Source of the DNA: CAVYXA01 sp963846775
GTDB lineage: Bacteria > Verrucomicrobiota > Verrucomicrobiia > Chthoniobacterales > UBA10450
DNA length: 64,000 nt
Direction of reading: 5' to 3'
Assembly (NCBI GenBank): GCA_963846775.1
Contig: CAWJXB010000006.1
Span: 2,046,001 to 2,110,000, forward strand
The notes below the pieces were generated by a model. It was not told the origin of the DNA and made no database searches. It saw only the letters and a list, made by a program, of their open reading frames with translations. Made by a program: the position numbers and the translations under genes. Within the stretch, counting starts at the first letter, position 1. The number at the start of each line of letters is the position of its first letter. Positions 17,267-26,054 of the stretch are shown here, in pieces.

Positions 17267-17905
17267 ATGCCCGATTCCATTGAGCGGATTCTCGAAGCCG
17301 CGCTGACTGATCGTCTTTTCATCGGGCAAATTCTGATTTGCAAAGGCCATGACGCCTCTGTGCTGTCGCACCGCGACGATGAAGGGCGCGTCGATTTGCA
17401 GCAATCTTCAAACCCAGAAGACGCGCTTGAGATTGCGCGCTACGACGACAACGGAAATTATCGTCCGCTGAAGACCGCGCCGAACTTGCGACACGGTTGG
17501 CAGCTCCAGCTTGTCCATGTTCACGCGCTCCGAATCGCGCTCGATCATTTCTATCCCGGCCGGCTGGCCATGTTCGCTGCGTGGAAAGCAAATCTCCTTA
17601 CCACGACGCCGCTTCGCGCAACTTTGGATCGACAGTCGGGCATGTACCGAATTGCCGCGAAAATCTCCAACCAACAGCTCGATCCGCTCGTCGCCAATTT
17701 TTGCCGGACCGATGGCGGCTGTCTGCGGACGATTCTCTGGAAACGCGATGCGAGTGGAGCAATTGCATCGACAAAATTGCCGCCGGGAAAATTCGATCCG
17801 GCGCACGATCCGACCGCGCATGGCGAGCAGGCGATCCCGCTGCTCTGCCAGGAAGCGTGCAATTTGCTCGTAGCCGAATGCCGGAAAGTGCTCAAAGCCA
17901 AATGA
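17267..17905 (+). CDS. DR2241-like Fe-S protein (partner of the CbiX-like protein)
   Basis: The 212-residue protein has no signal peptide. It carries conserved cysteines in FCRTDGGCLRTILW and LCQEACNLLVAEC, consistent with one 4Fe-4S cluster. The pattern resembles the C-terminal cluster domain that is fused to CbiX in Deinococcus DR2241; here the parts would be encoded by two genes with a GAF gene between them. The assignment rests on motif memory and gene neighbourhood, not on a search. The start ATG 17267 follows a GC-rich hairpin ending in CTACCA. Confidence 0.55.
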   Translation: MPDSIERILEAALTDRLFIGQILICKGHDASVLSHRDDEGRVDLQQSSNPEDALEIARYDDNGNYRPLKTAPNLRHGWQLQLVHVHALRIALDHFYPGRLAMFAAWKANLLTTTPLRATLDRQSGMYRIAAKISNQQLDPLVANFCRTDGGCLRTILWKRDASGAIASTKLPPGKFDPAHDPTAHGEQAIPLLCQEACNLLVAECRKVLKAK

Positions 17906-17949
17906 CTCTTTGACCTGTATGAGCGTCGCCGTCTTAGGGAGATGAGTTT

Positions 17950-17975
17950 GCGGCGGTCACAGAGCGCCGCTACAA
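17950..17975. repeat. Hairpin with CTACAA tail before the amidohydrolase gene
   Basis: GCGGCG (17950-17955) pairs with CGCCGC (17965-17970) around a 9-base loop and is followed directly by TACAA. The element ends 7 bases before the start codon. The same layout is seen at 22547-22571 and at both ends of 33708-33772. Confidence 0.6.
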
Positions 17976-17982
17976 GAGAAAA

Positions 17983-19290
17983 ATGATCATCCGTGCGCGC
18001 GTGGTTGTGACCATGGATGGGCCTCCGATCGACAACGGCGCGGTCGCAATCGAAGCGGATCGGATTGTCGATATTGGCACGTTCGACGAAATCAGGGCCC
18101 GCCACTCCGGCGAAATGGTCGACCTGGGCGAGCAAGCGCTGCTCCCAGGACTGATCAACGCCCATTGTCATCTCGATTACACTTGTCTGCGTGGCAAAAT
18201 CCCGCCCCCAAGAATGTTCACCGACTGGATCCGCGCCATTGTCTCGGAAAAAGAAAAACTCTCGGCACGGGATTACATCGCCTCGATCCACGAAGGCTTC
18301 GCTGAAGCCAAAAGATTCGGCACGACCACGATTGCAAATCTCACCGCGTTTCCCGAATTGGCCCCGCAAGTTAAGCCGCCGATTCGAACGTGGTGGTTCC
18401 CCGAAGTGATCGACGTGCGTTCACCCGAACGCGCGAATGAAATTGTCGATCTTGCGGTCGACGCGCTGAAATCGGCTTTAGAGTGCGCGGATACGTCCGC
18501 GTCCGCCATAGGACGGACTCGCCGTCGCGAGCTTTCAAAGCGGTCCCGCAGTCGCGGGATTGCCGCACTCCAAAATTGGGGCCTCGCGCCGCACGCGCCG
18601 TTTACGGCTTCGAAGAGGTTGTATCGACAATGCGAAGAGATGGCGCGGCGCGAGGATGTTTTGCTCACGACGCATCTGGCCGAGTCGCGTGATGAGATGG
18701 AGATGTTCTCCGAATCGCGCGGTCCGCTTTTTGATTTTCTGGTGGAGATTGGGCGCGACAATTCCGATCTGCACGGGAAAGCGCCGGTGGAACATCTGGC
18801 GGAATTCTGCACCTTTGATGAGCGCTGGTTGTTGGTGCATTTGAATGAGCTCACTGCGCGCGATGCCAATGCGCTACTTCGATCGAACACGCTGCCTCAT
18901 GCCGTTCATTGCCCGCGCAGCCACGCTTACTTTGGGCATTCGCCCTTTCCATTCCGAAAACTGCGTGGCCTCGGATTCAACATTTGTTTGGCCACGGACA
19001 GTTTGGCCAGCAACGACGATCTGAATTTGTTTAGGGAAATGCGCGTCTTTCAGCGAAACGAGCCGGCGCTTTCGCCGCGGCAAATTCTGGAAATGGTTAC
19101 AGTGAACGCGGCGCGGGCATTGGGCCAGGGCGATCGCCTGGGACAAATTGCGTCCGGATTCCTCGCGGACTTGATCGCGCTGCCGTGCAAAGGATCAACC
19201 ACGGCATTTGAAGAAATCGTCGCGTTCAATGCAACGGTGACGTGGATTATGATCGACGGGAAAAGCGTTAATCTTGCCCGGGTTTGTTGA
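17983..19290 (+). CDS. Amidohydrolase (cytosine/aminodeoxyfutalosine-deaminase-like)
   Basis: The 435-residue metal-dependent hydrolase shows the superfamily ligands: HCHLDYT near residue 61, LAPHAPFTAS near 201, THLAES, and ATDSLASNDDLNLF. The layout is that of the SsnA/TrzN/aminodeoxyfutalosine deaminase group, which remove amino groups from purine- or triazine-like rings. A role in futalosine-type menaquinone synthesis is possible but no other mqn gene is near. Residues about 166-197 (ECADTSASAIGRTRRRELSK and onward) are encoded by a 90-base palindromic repeat placed between conserved blocks, apparently an in-frame insertion. Confidence 0.8.
   Translation: MIIRARVVVTMDGPPIDNGAVAIEADRIVDIGTFDEIRARHSGEMVDLGEQALLPGLINAHCHLDYTCLRGKIPPPRMFTDWIRAIVSEKEKLSARDYIASIHEGFAEAKRFGTTTIANLTAFPELAPQVKPPIRTWWFPEVIDVRSPERANEIVDLAVDALKSALECADTSASAIGRTRRRELSKRSRSRGIAALQNWGLAPHAPFTASKRLYRQCEEMARREDVLLTTHLAESRDEMEMFSESRGPLFDFLVEIGRDNSDLHGKAPVEHLAEFCTFDERWLLVHLNELTARDANALLRSNTLPHAVHCPRSHAYFGHSPFPFRKLRGLGFNICLATDSLASNDDLNLFREMRVFQRNEPALSPRQILEMVTVNAARALGQGDRLGQIASGFLADLIALPCKGSTTAFEEIVAFNATVTWIMIDGKSVNLARVC
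18481..18570 (+). repeat. 90-bp palindromic element inserted in frame in the amidohydrolase gene
   Basis: The element is bounded by GAGTGCG (18481-18487) and its inverted copy CGCACTC (18564-18570). It holds three 14-base hairpins of identical 5-4-5 build: GCGGA-TACG-TCCGC at 18487, CTCGC-CGTC-GCGAG at 18518 and CCCGC-AGTC-GCGGG at 18545. Its length is an exact multiple of three and it contains no stop in the host frame. Part of it recurs in inverted orientation at 1963-2001. Confidence 0.75.
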
Positions 19291-19361
19291 AATGCCGCGA
19301 TCTTGTCATTTGCGGAATCCAGAGCCGATACCCGCAGCCGCGCCGTCGCCGGGGGAACGAA

Positions 19362-21128
19362 TCACAGCACCTCGTCCCATTTCGCTTTGTCTTTCAGCAT
19401 GATTTCGCGGAGAAGACGGATCTGGGGCATGCCGTTTTTGAGCAGTTCGTTGTGGAATTTTTGGAGCGAAAATTGTGCGCCCTGCTGCGCTTTGTAATCT
19501 TCTCGCAGCTTGAGGATTTGCAATTTGCCTAGCGTGTAATTGAGATAACCGGGATCGAACGTGCCGCGCATCGCTTCGGTGTGCGCCGGCTTTTCTTCGT
19601 AGTAGCAATTTTGCCGGAAGAATTTGGTCGCCTCCTCGATCGACATGTTTTGCGTGTGCATTTGAATCGACGCGCACAATCGACACAGACGAAGCAAAGC
19701 TTGGGCCGATTGGGCCATACGATATTTCGCGGCGCGCGTGGCGTCCTGGTCGCTTGACTTCGCACCGGTCGCGCCGCCGTAGCCTTCGTCGATCATCATC
19801 TGCTCGCAGTAATGCGCCCAGCCTTCGATGAAGGCGTAGCTGCCAAAAATCTTTTCCACTTTCGTGGCCGGCGAGGCGTTCAACTTGAGGAACTGGACGT
19901 AATGCCCGGGATAGACTTCGTGGATGCTGATGATGTCCGAAGCGTAATTGTTAAACGCGGTCAACCATTCCTCTTTTTGTTTGGCGGGCCAATCGTTTTC
20001 CGGCGGGGTGACGTAGTAATAAGCCTCGGTCGCGCGACGCTCGAACGGTCCGGGCGAATCCATCGACGCAAACGAAGTCGCCCGGCGATACTGTGGTGTT
20101 TCCTTCACCCGGGCCCGCACATCCGACGGAATCGTGATCAGTTTATGGACGATTACGAATTTGCGGATCTGCTCCAGATTGTTTCCGATGCTCGAAATTA
20201 GGTTTTCCGGTGCGGGATGTTCGGCCTGGATTTGCTTATAGACTTCCGGCGCGGGCTTGTTCGGATCGATCTCTTTCGCCGCCTCAACGAACGCTTGCTG
20301 CTCCGCTTTCAACTGGGCCAGCCCGATTTCGAGAACTTTCGCCGGCGCAAGATCGACCAGTTCCGTCTTGCTCAGCATCCGCTTGTATTTTTCTTCTCCT
20401 ATGGCGAAATCCGGCGTAGCCTTGGGGAGCCGATTGCGTTCCAGCCATCCCGCGTAATCCGCCAGGGCCGAAACAGCGCGATGATTCGCCTCTGTGAAAT
20501 CGGACCGCGTTTGTTCGTCTTTTAGATCGGCAATCGCCGCGACGAGATTGTTGCGGAGAAAATCGGCCGCGCCTTTGGCGATTTGAATGGCGAGCTCGAC
20601 GTACGGTTTCGGCAGCACCTCATTCAGGTTCGTCTTAGCCGCGATTATGATGTTCGGTACCTGTCGCTCGATTGCAATGATGCTGCGGACGCGGTCCTCC
20701 AGCGGTGCGAAATTCCGTTTGATATAGACGTTCAGGTCGGCCGCACGTGCATACACCATCGGGTTGCGCTCGAAGGCCGACATCTCTTCCCGCAGGAAGA
20801 GCTCCTTGCGGATCGCCGCCTGAAGGATACGGACATCGATCGCGTGCCTCGGACTGAGTTTGGCCAGATCGAACTTGCTCAGCCGATCGTCAAACCGATG
20901 TAGCCGCGAAAGCTCGGCATCGAGAGCCAGCCGGCTGTAATCGCTGATCTTGCCATCGAATTCGTGCAGCCCCAGCGCCGTGCCCTCGAGTGGGCGCGCC
21001 ATGAAGTAACCCTTGATGTATTCCTCGGCGACGTTCTCGTATTCCTCGTCCGGTGTTTGAAGCGCGAAGCCGAGCGAAGCGATCAAACAGAATCCGGTGA
21101 GAAAACTGGCGCGGAGTAAAATCTTCAT
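19362..21128 (-). CDS. DUF885 secreted metallopeptidase-like protein (copy 1)
   Basis: The 588-residue product begins with a signal peptide (KILLRASFLTGFCLIASLGFA). It carries the DUF885 marks: ISIHEVYPGHYVQFL (HExxxGH zinc site) and YAFIEGWAHYCEQMMIDEG (downstream Glu and His). The family is related to M1/M32-like zincin peptidases and probably acts on peptides in the periplasm. ATG 21128 is preferred because the signal peptide begins there. It is divergent from ctpA, with about 70 bases between the two starts. A second DUF885 gene lies at 28867-30558. Confidence 0.88.
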   Translation of the reverse strand: MKILLRASFLTGFCLIASLGFALQTPDEEYENVAEEYIKGYFMARPLEGTALGLHEFDGKISDYSRLALDAELSRLHRFDDRLSKFDLAKLSPRHAIDVRILQAAIRKELFLREEMSAFERNPMVYARAADLNVYIKRNFAPLEDRVRSIIAIERQVPNIIIAAKTNLNEVLPKPYVELAIQIAKGAADFLRNNLVAAIADLKDEQTRSDFTEANHRAVSALADYAGWLERNRLPKATPDFAIGEEKYKRMLSKTELVDLAPAKVLEIGLAQLKAEQQAFVEAAKEIDPNKPAPEVYKQIQAEHPAPENLISSIGNNLEQIRKFVIVHKLITIPSDVRARVKETPQYRRATSFASMDSPGPFERRATEAYYYVTPPENDWPAKQKEEWLTAFNNYASDIISIHEVYPGHYVQFLKLNASPATKVEKIFGSYAFIEGWAHYCEQMMIDEGYGGATGAKSSDQDATRAAKYRMAQSAQALLRLCRLCASIQMHTQNMSIEEATKFFRQNCYYEEKPAHTEAMRGTFDPGYLNYTLGKLQILKLREDYKAQQGAQFSLQKFHNELLKNGMPQIRLLREIMLKDKAKWDEVL

Positions 21129-21200
21129 GCCCGGTCGAAACCGCCGCTCGTTGCCAAAAAGTTGGCATGCGCGATGGTTGCAGTGGTCTTTGGCATTAGC

Positions 21201-22493
21201 ATGAAACAACGCGCTCTTCTAACGGCAATTTTGGGGTTGCTCGTCTTCGTGGGGCCGGTCTGGGCCGCCAACGCGACCGCCGACGGAGACGACGACACCG
21301 GTTACTCGCAAATCTCCATTTTCGCGAAGGCCCTCGAAGTGATCCGGCAGGATTATGTCGATGGCAACAAGACTGGCTACCACGATCTAGTGACGGCGGC
21401 TTTAAAGGGAATGCTCTCTTCGCTCGACCCGCATTCGCAGTTCATGGATCCGAATGATTTCCGCGAGTTGCAGGACGACACTCGGAGCCGGTTCAACGGG
21501 CTGGGCATCGAGGTCACGATGCGAAACGGTTTGCCAACAGTGATCAGCGCAATGGAGGACACCCCCGCCGCCAAAGCCGGCATTCTTTCCGGCGACCAGG
21601 TTTTGAAAGTGAACGGCAGTTCGACCGAGCGCATGGAATTGCAGGACGTGGTCAACGTGTTGCGCGGCCCGGTCGGTCGCAAAGTCACTCTCACCCTGAT
21701 GCGACCATCGACGAAGGAGATCAAGGAATACACGCTCGAGCGGGTCGAAATTAAGGTCGCCAGCGTAAAGGCGACGCATTTGCTGCCACCGGATTTAACC
21801 GGAGCGTTCAAGATTGGTTACGTCCGCTTGATTCAGTTTAACGAACCGACGGCTGACGAGTTGGGCAAAGCGCTCGATGCTTTGCAAAAACAAGGGATGC
21901 AGGCATTGATTCTCGATCTGCGCAATAATCCCGGCGGTCTGTTGAACAGCGCAGTCGATGTCTGCGGGCAATTTCTGCCGCCGAATACGAAAGTGGTTTC
22001 CACGCAGGGACGAGCCGCGTCGCAACAGCGCGACTACGCCACGTCGGGTGGGACCAAAGAGCGCCCGCATTTTCCCATGGCGATGCTCGTGAACGAGGGC
22101 AGCGCAAGCGGCGCAGAGATCGTCGCCGGTGCGCTGAAAGATCTCAGGCGCGCGATCCTGGTCGGCGAAACAACCTTCGGCAAAGGCTCAGTGCAAAATG
22201 TTCTGCAATTGCCGGACGGGTCGGCCCTGCGGATCACGACGGCCAAATATTACACGCCGAGCAAACAGGTGATTCACGGCAACGGCGTCACGCCAAACAT
22301 CCGGGTGCCCCTCACGAGCGAACAGGCGCGGTTATTGTTTACCTCGCGCGGCACCGAAAGCATGAATCCGGAAGACGAGAGGAACGCGATCAAATCGCGC
22401 GATCCGCAAATGCTGCGCGCGATCGATGCGTTGAAAGGCGTGATGATTTATGCGCAGCAAAACGTGCCGAAGACCAAACAGGTGAGAAAATAG
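21201..22493 (+). CDS. ctpA: S41 C-terminal processing peptidase
   Basis: The 430-residue protein has a signal peptide (KQRALLTAILGLLVFVGPVWA), an N-terminal helical part, a PDZ domain (FNGLGIEVTMRNGLPTVISA to VGRKVTLTLMRP) and an S41 protease domain. The catalytic Ser lies in VNEGSASGAEIVAGAL and the Lys in FGKGSVQNV. It degrades or trims periplasmic proteins at their C-termini. The frame is open further upstream, but ATG 21201 starts the signal peptide. Length is typical of CtpA/Prc-like enzymes without the long C-terminal part of E. coli Prc. Confidence 0.93.
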   Translation: MKQRALLTAILGLLVFVGPVWAANATADGDDDTGYSQISIFAKALEVIRQDYVDGNKTGYHDLVTAALKGMLSSLDPHSQFMDPNDFRELQDDTRSRFNGLGIEVTMRNGLPTVISAMEDTPAAKAGILSGDQVLKVNGSSTERMELQDVVNVLRGPVGRKVTLTLMRPSTKEIKEYTLERVEIKVASVKATHLLPPDLTGAFKIGYVRLIQFNEPTADELGKALDALQKQGMQALILDLRNNPGGLLNSAVDVCGQFLPPNTKVVSTQGRAASQQRDYATSGGTKERPHFPMAMLVNEGSASGAEIVAGALKDLRRAILVGETTFGKGSVQNVLQLPDGSALRITTAKYYTPSKQVIHGNGVTPNIRVPLTSEQARLLFTSRGTESMNPEDERNAIKSRDPQMLRAIDALKGVMIYAQQNVPKTKQVRK

Positions 22494-22546
22494 ATTGTCG
22501 GGCAACCGCCTTGGTTGCTGGCGTTTGACCGCGGTCGCCTGGATTT

Positions 22547-22571
22547 GGCAGGCGGAGCGCCTGCCCTACAA
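22547..22571. repeat. Hairpin with CTACAA tail before tsaD
   Basis: GGCAGGCG-GAG-CGCCTGCC (8-bp stem, 3-base loop, 22547-22565) is followed by CTACAA. The element ends 6 bases before the GTG start of tsaD, so it sits where a ribosome site would be expected. Confidence 0.65.
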
Positions 22572-22577
22572 TGCAAT

Positions 22578-23588
22578 GTGACCATCCTGGCCATCGAAAC
22601 CTCTTGCGATGAAACAGCAGTCGCCATTTTGCGCGACGGCATTGGCTCAGAACGCCGCTCCAGCTCGGAGCTGCTCGTCAGCGAAGTGGCTTCCCAAGTC
22701 GCCGTGCACGAAAAATACGGCGGGATCGTGCCCGAAATCGCGTCGCGCAATCATCTCGTGTACGCGCCTCGCTTGCTCAAGCGCGCGACCGAGATCGCGA
22801 AGATCGACATTCGCGAGGTCGAGGCATTCGCCGCAACCAGTGGACCCGGCCTGGCCAGCTCGCTCATGATCGGCGCATCGATCGCGAAAGGTCTCGCCAT
22901 CGGGCTCGGTCATCCCTATCTGGCGATCAATCATCTCGAAGGCCATTTGCTCTCGCCGTTTTTCGAAGGGGGCGAGATCAGGCCGAACGTATCGCTCATT
23001 GTGAGCGGTGGACACACGCTCTCGGTCGTGGTCCGTGGACTGGCCCATTATCGCTTGATCGGCCGCACCGTTGATGATGCGGCCGGCGAAGCGTTCGATA
23101 AAGTCGCGAAAATGGTTGGGCTCGGTTATCCCGGCGGGCCGGAGATCGAGAAACGAGCGCGCGGCGGCAATCCTAAACGTTTCGATCTCCCACGGAGCAT
23201 GCCCAATTCAGAGAATTTCAGCTTTAGCGGCCTGAAAACCGCGGTGCGCTATTTGTTACCGAAATTGCGCGGCGATTACCTGCCCGATCTCTGCGCCTCG
23301 TTTCAACAAGCGATCGTCGATGTTCTGGTGCAAAAGACGATCGCGGCCGCGCAAAAATACCAGGTCGATCTGGTCACGGTCAGCGGCGGGGTCAGTTGCA
23401 ATCAGGAGTTGCGCCGGCAAATGCAGAAAAAATGCGCGCGCGCCGGACTCGAGCTGAAAATGGCCGAGCCGTGGCTTTGCACCGACAACGCGGCCATGAT
23501 TGGATTCACCGCGTTATTGCGATTGGCGGCCGGCTTTCAATCGCAAGTGACGGAAGAAATCGATCCGAATCTCGCGCTCGTTCGTTAG
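22578..23588 (+). CDS. tsaD: tRNA N6-adenosine threonylcarbamoyltransferase
   Basis: The enzyme transfers the threonylcarbamoyl group to A37 of ANN-decoding tRNAs, working with TsaB, TsaE and TsaC/Sua5. The 336-residue sequence has ILAIETSCDETAVAIL, the metal-binding HLEGHLLSPF, SLIVSGGHT, DDAAGEAFDKVAKMVGLGYPGGP and FSFSGLKTAV. The GTG at 22578 gives the usual N-terminus. A hairpin repeat abuts this start and no normal ribosome site is visible, so an upstream start inside the repeat cannot be excluded. The partner tsa genes are not in this window. Confidence 0.95.
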   Translation: MTILAIETSCDETAVAILRDGIGSERRSSSELLVSEVASQVAVHEKYGGIVPEIASRNHLVYAPRLLKRATEIAKIDIREVEAFAATSGPGLASSLMIGASIAKGLAIGLGHPYLAINHLEGHLLSPFFEGGEIRPNVSLIVSGGHTLSVVVRGLAHYRLIGRTVDDAAGEAFDKVAKMVGLGYPGGPEIEKRARGGNPKRFDLPRSMPNSENFSFSGLKTAVRYLLPKLRGDYLPDLCASFQQAIVDVLVQKTIAAAQKYQVDLVTVSGGVSCNQELRRQMQKKCARAGLELKMAEPWLCTDNAAMIGFTALLRLAAGFQSQVTEEIDPNLALVR

Positions 23589-23628
23589 GGTAAGTTGGCG
23601 CGTCTTTCGCCGTCGAACCGGGAAGTTG

Positions 23629-24249
23629 TCAGTGCCTTTCCGGCACAGGCGGATGAAAAACCCCGGGATTCGCCGGCGGCTCCAGATCATGCGCGCCGAA
23701 GGCCGGGACCGGATACTCACTCGGGGTGCTCTCTTGAAGAAACTCCGCCTTATCTTGTCCGGTAAGTTTTTGCTCGTCGATCTTCCGCTGCAATTCCATG
23801 AACGCGTGCAGCAACGCTTCGGGCCGGGGCGGACAACCGGGAATGTAAACATCGACCGGGATATAACGATCGATTCCTTTAAGCACATTGTATCCTTGCT
23901 TGAAAGGTCCGCCGGAAATCGCGCAGGCACCCATCGAGATGACGTATTTTGGATCGGGCATTTGGTTGTAGAGACGGACAATTTGCGGCGCCATCTTCTT
24001 TGTCACCGTGCCGGCGACAATCATCAGGTCGGCCTGACGCGGCGATGGCCGAAAAACTTCGCCGCCGAACCGGGCGATGTCATAACGCGAGGCCGCCGTG
24101 GCGATCATCTCGATGGCGCAACAGGCAAGGCCAAATTGCAGCGGCCAGATCGAATTTTTCCGGCCCCAATTATAAAGCTCCTGCATCGAGGTCACCCACA
24201 CCCCTTGCCGTTGCAACTCGCTGCGAAGACTTTCGTCAATCTGTGTCAT
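23629..24249 (-). CDS. nuoB: NADH-quinone oxidoreductase subunit B
   Basis: The 206-residue protein contains the cluster N2 ligands of NuoB: FGLACCAIEM, ISMGACAISGGPF and IPGCPPRPEALL. NuoB sits in the peripheral arm of complex I next to the quinone site. The gene stands alone rather than inside a nuoA-N operon, and no other nuo gene is visible. A proline-rich C-terminal tail of about 30 residues is longer than usual. ATG 24249 is chosen; an in-frame TTG lies 18 bases upstream. rseP ends upstream on the same strand with a short gap. Confidence 0.93.
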   Translation of the reverse strand: MTQIDESLRSELQRQGVWVTSMQELYNWGRKNSIWPLQFGLACCAIEMIATAASRYDIARFGGEVFRPSPRQADLMIVAGTVTKKMAPQIVRLYNQMPDPKYVISMGACAISGGPFKQGYNVLKGIDRYIPVDVYIPGCPPRPEALLHAFMELQRKIDEQKLTGQDKAEFLQESTPSEYPVPAFGAHDLEPPANPGVFHPPVPERH

Positions 24250-24300
24250 CGTGACTGGATCGCCCAAGAATACCGCCGCGATTCTGAATCGGCAATTTTG

Positions 24301-25959
24301 CTATTGTTCGACTGATTTGGTCGGGTTCGCTTTTGGCGAAAACTTCGGGGTATCGCGGCGGAAGCCAAACAAATCCTGGACGTCGAAAAAGGCGATATAG
24401 ATCATGAATAGGATGATCAGCGCCGCGCATGCTGTTTGCACGACCTCCAGGACACGCATGCTGACCGGCCGGCGACGCACGGCTTCGATTAACGCCAGCA
24501 AAATGTGGCCACCATCGAGCACGGGAATCGGGAGCAGATTGATAAGCGCGAGGTTCACGTTGATCACCACGCTAAACCAGAGCGCCAGGCGCCAGCCTTC
24601 CTTGCTCGAAAGCATTTTGTAATAAACCTGCATCATCATCACCGGTCCGCTCATGTGTTGGAGACGGACATCGGATTTCGGCGAAGCGATCGCGCCGACG
24701 GTGTGGAAGATCGATAACATGCTGGCTCGAATTTGCTCCACTGGCCCAGGATGCTTCACGATCATGTTGCCGTATTGATCGAGGGTGACGCCAAACTGAT
24801 CGGCCCAGACGATTCCGATCCGCGCGACCGTATCCTCTTGCGGGATCTCCGGCGTGACCTGCACCTCATGCGGTTGTCCGTTGCGCGAGATCGACAATGT
24901 AACCGGCTGGTTCGCGTGCCGGGTGATGTAATCAGAAATGGTTAATGTGCTGCGCGCCGGTTGCCCATCCACCGCGGTGACGGCATCGCCAGGTTGAAGT
25001 CCTGCGCGCGCGGCGGGACTGCTTGGCGAAACTGTGTCGATCTTCGGATGGTCGGGGTTGAATGGCACGGTGAGTCTCTCGCCATTGCGATCCACCGAGA
25101 GCGTGATCGGCTCGTTCGGATGATCGCGCATGTAATCGGCGATACCGAGGATCTCGTATAGAGGTTGGCCATTGATCGCAACGATCTGATCGTTACGCTG
25201 AAGACCGGCTTTGGCGGCTGGACTGCCCGGCTCGACCTTGGCAATCACCGGCGTCTCGGCCGGCACGATCCCAATTTCACGAAATCCCTTGCGGTTCCAC
25301 CATTTTGTCTCGGGCACGATTGGGCGCGCTTCCACCGTTTTCGTTTCCGCGCGGCCGTTTTCGAAGCGCTCAATCGTGATCGGAATCGTGGCTGCTTCGC
25401 TGCGAACGATTCGCCACTGGATGCTCTCGTCGCTCATGCCGCCAAAGCGGGTCACGCGATGATGATCGACTGCCAAAATCTTGTCGCCCGCTTGTAATCC
25501 AACTTTCGCGGCCGGCGAGCCTGGCAGCACGTAACCGATTGTCGTGGTCGCTTCTGCTTCGCTGACAGGCCGGCCGACACTCCAAATGATCACCGCGAAA
25601 ACAACGGCCAGCAGAAAACTGAAGAGCGGCCCGGCAAATGCCACGATGATCTTGTCCAACGCGGAAATTTTCGGGAGCCGCGCGCGATCAACATCGGCTT
25701 TGCCTTCGATGATGTCCATCGGCGCAAGCTGCGGCAAGGCGACGAACCCGCCGAACGGCAGCGTGCCGAGCGAGTATTGCACGCCGTTAATCGTCTTTTT
25801 CCAAATTGGTTTCCCGAACCAGATGCCGAACTTCTCGATGTAAAGCCCGCGCCATCGCGCGGCCAGAAAATGTCCCACCTCATGCACGACGATAAGGAGA
25901 TTGAAAAGCAAGAGGACCTCGAACACGATGAGGGCAACGCGCGCGATATGGATTAGCAT
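24301..25959 (-). CDS. rseP: RseP-family site-2 protease with three PDZ domains
   Basis: The 552-residue intramembrane zinc protease shows the active-site helix VVHEVGHFLAARWRG near residue 25 and the second membrane motif LLPIPVLDGGHILLALIE near 480. Between them three PDZ-like modules are visible, each with a carboxylate-loop/AGLQ pattern: PGSPAAKVGLQAGDKILAV, PGSPAAKAGLQRNDQIVAI and PSSPAARAGLQPGDAVTAV. E. coli RseP has two. It cleaves anti-sigma factors or signal-peptide remnants in the membrane. It follows dxr on the same strand, as in many bacteria (cdsA-dxr-rseP order). Confidence 0.93.
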   Translation of the reverse strand: MLIHIARVALIVFEVLLLFNLLIVVHEVGHFLAARWRGLYIEKFGIWFGKPIWKKTINGVQYSLGTLPFGGFVALPQLAPMDIIEGKADVDRARLPKISALDKIIVAFAGPLFSFLLAVVFAVIIWSVGRPVSEAEATTTIGYVLPGSPAAKVGLQAGDKILAVDHHRVTRFGGMSDESIQWRIVRSEAATIPITIERFENGRAETKTVEARPIVPETKWWNRKGFREIGIVPAETPVIAKVEPGSPAAKAGLQRNDQIVAINGQPLYEILGIADYMRDHPNEPITLSVDRNGERLTVPFNPDHPKIDTVSPSSPAARAGLQPGDAVTAVDGQPARSTLTISDYITRHANQPVTLSISRNGQPHEVQVTPEIPQEDTVARIGIVWADQFGVTLDQYGNMIVKHPGPVEQIRASMLSIFHTVGAIASPKSDVRLQHMSGPVMMMQVYYKMLSSKEGWRLALWFSVVINVNLALINLLPIPVLDGGHILLALIEAVRRRPVSMRVLEVVQTACAALIILFMIYIAFFDVQDLFGFRRDTPKFSPKANPTKSVEQ

Positions 25960-26019
25960 GGTTTAAACGTGACTCGAGAGTGGTGAATCGTAATTCGTGG
26001 TCCGAAAGAGCGCGCGGCC

Positions 26020-26054
26020 GATTTTAACGATCTAACGATGTAACGATTCAACGA
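26020..26054. repeat. 10-bp tandem repeat (TTTAACGA-type) at the 3' end of dxr
   Basis: Units of the form GATYTAACGA run through the dxr stop codon, so the last residues of DXR (ESLHR) are encoded by the repeat. The same family occurs at 32513-32548 and 61873-61899. Confidence 0.7.
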
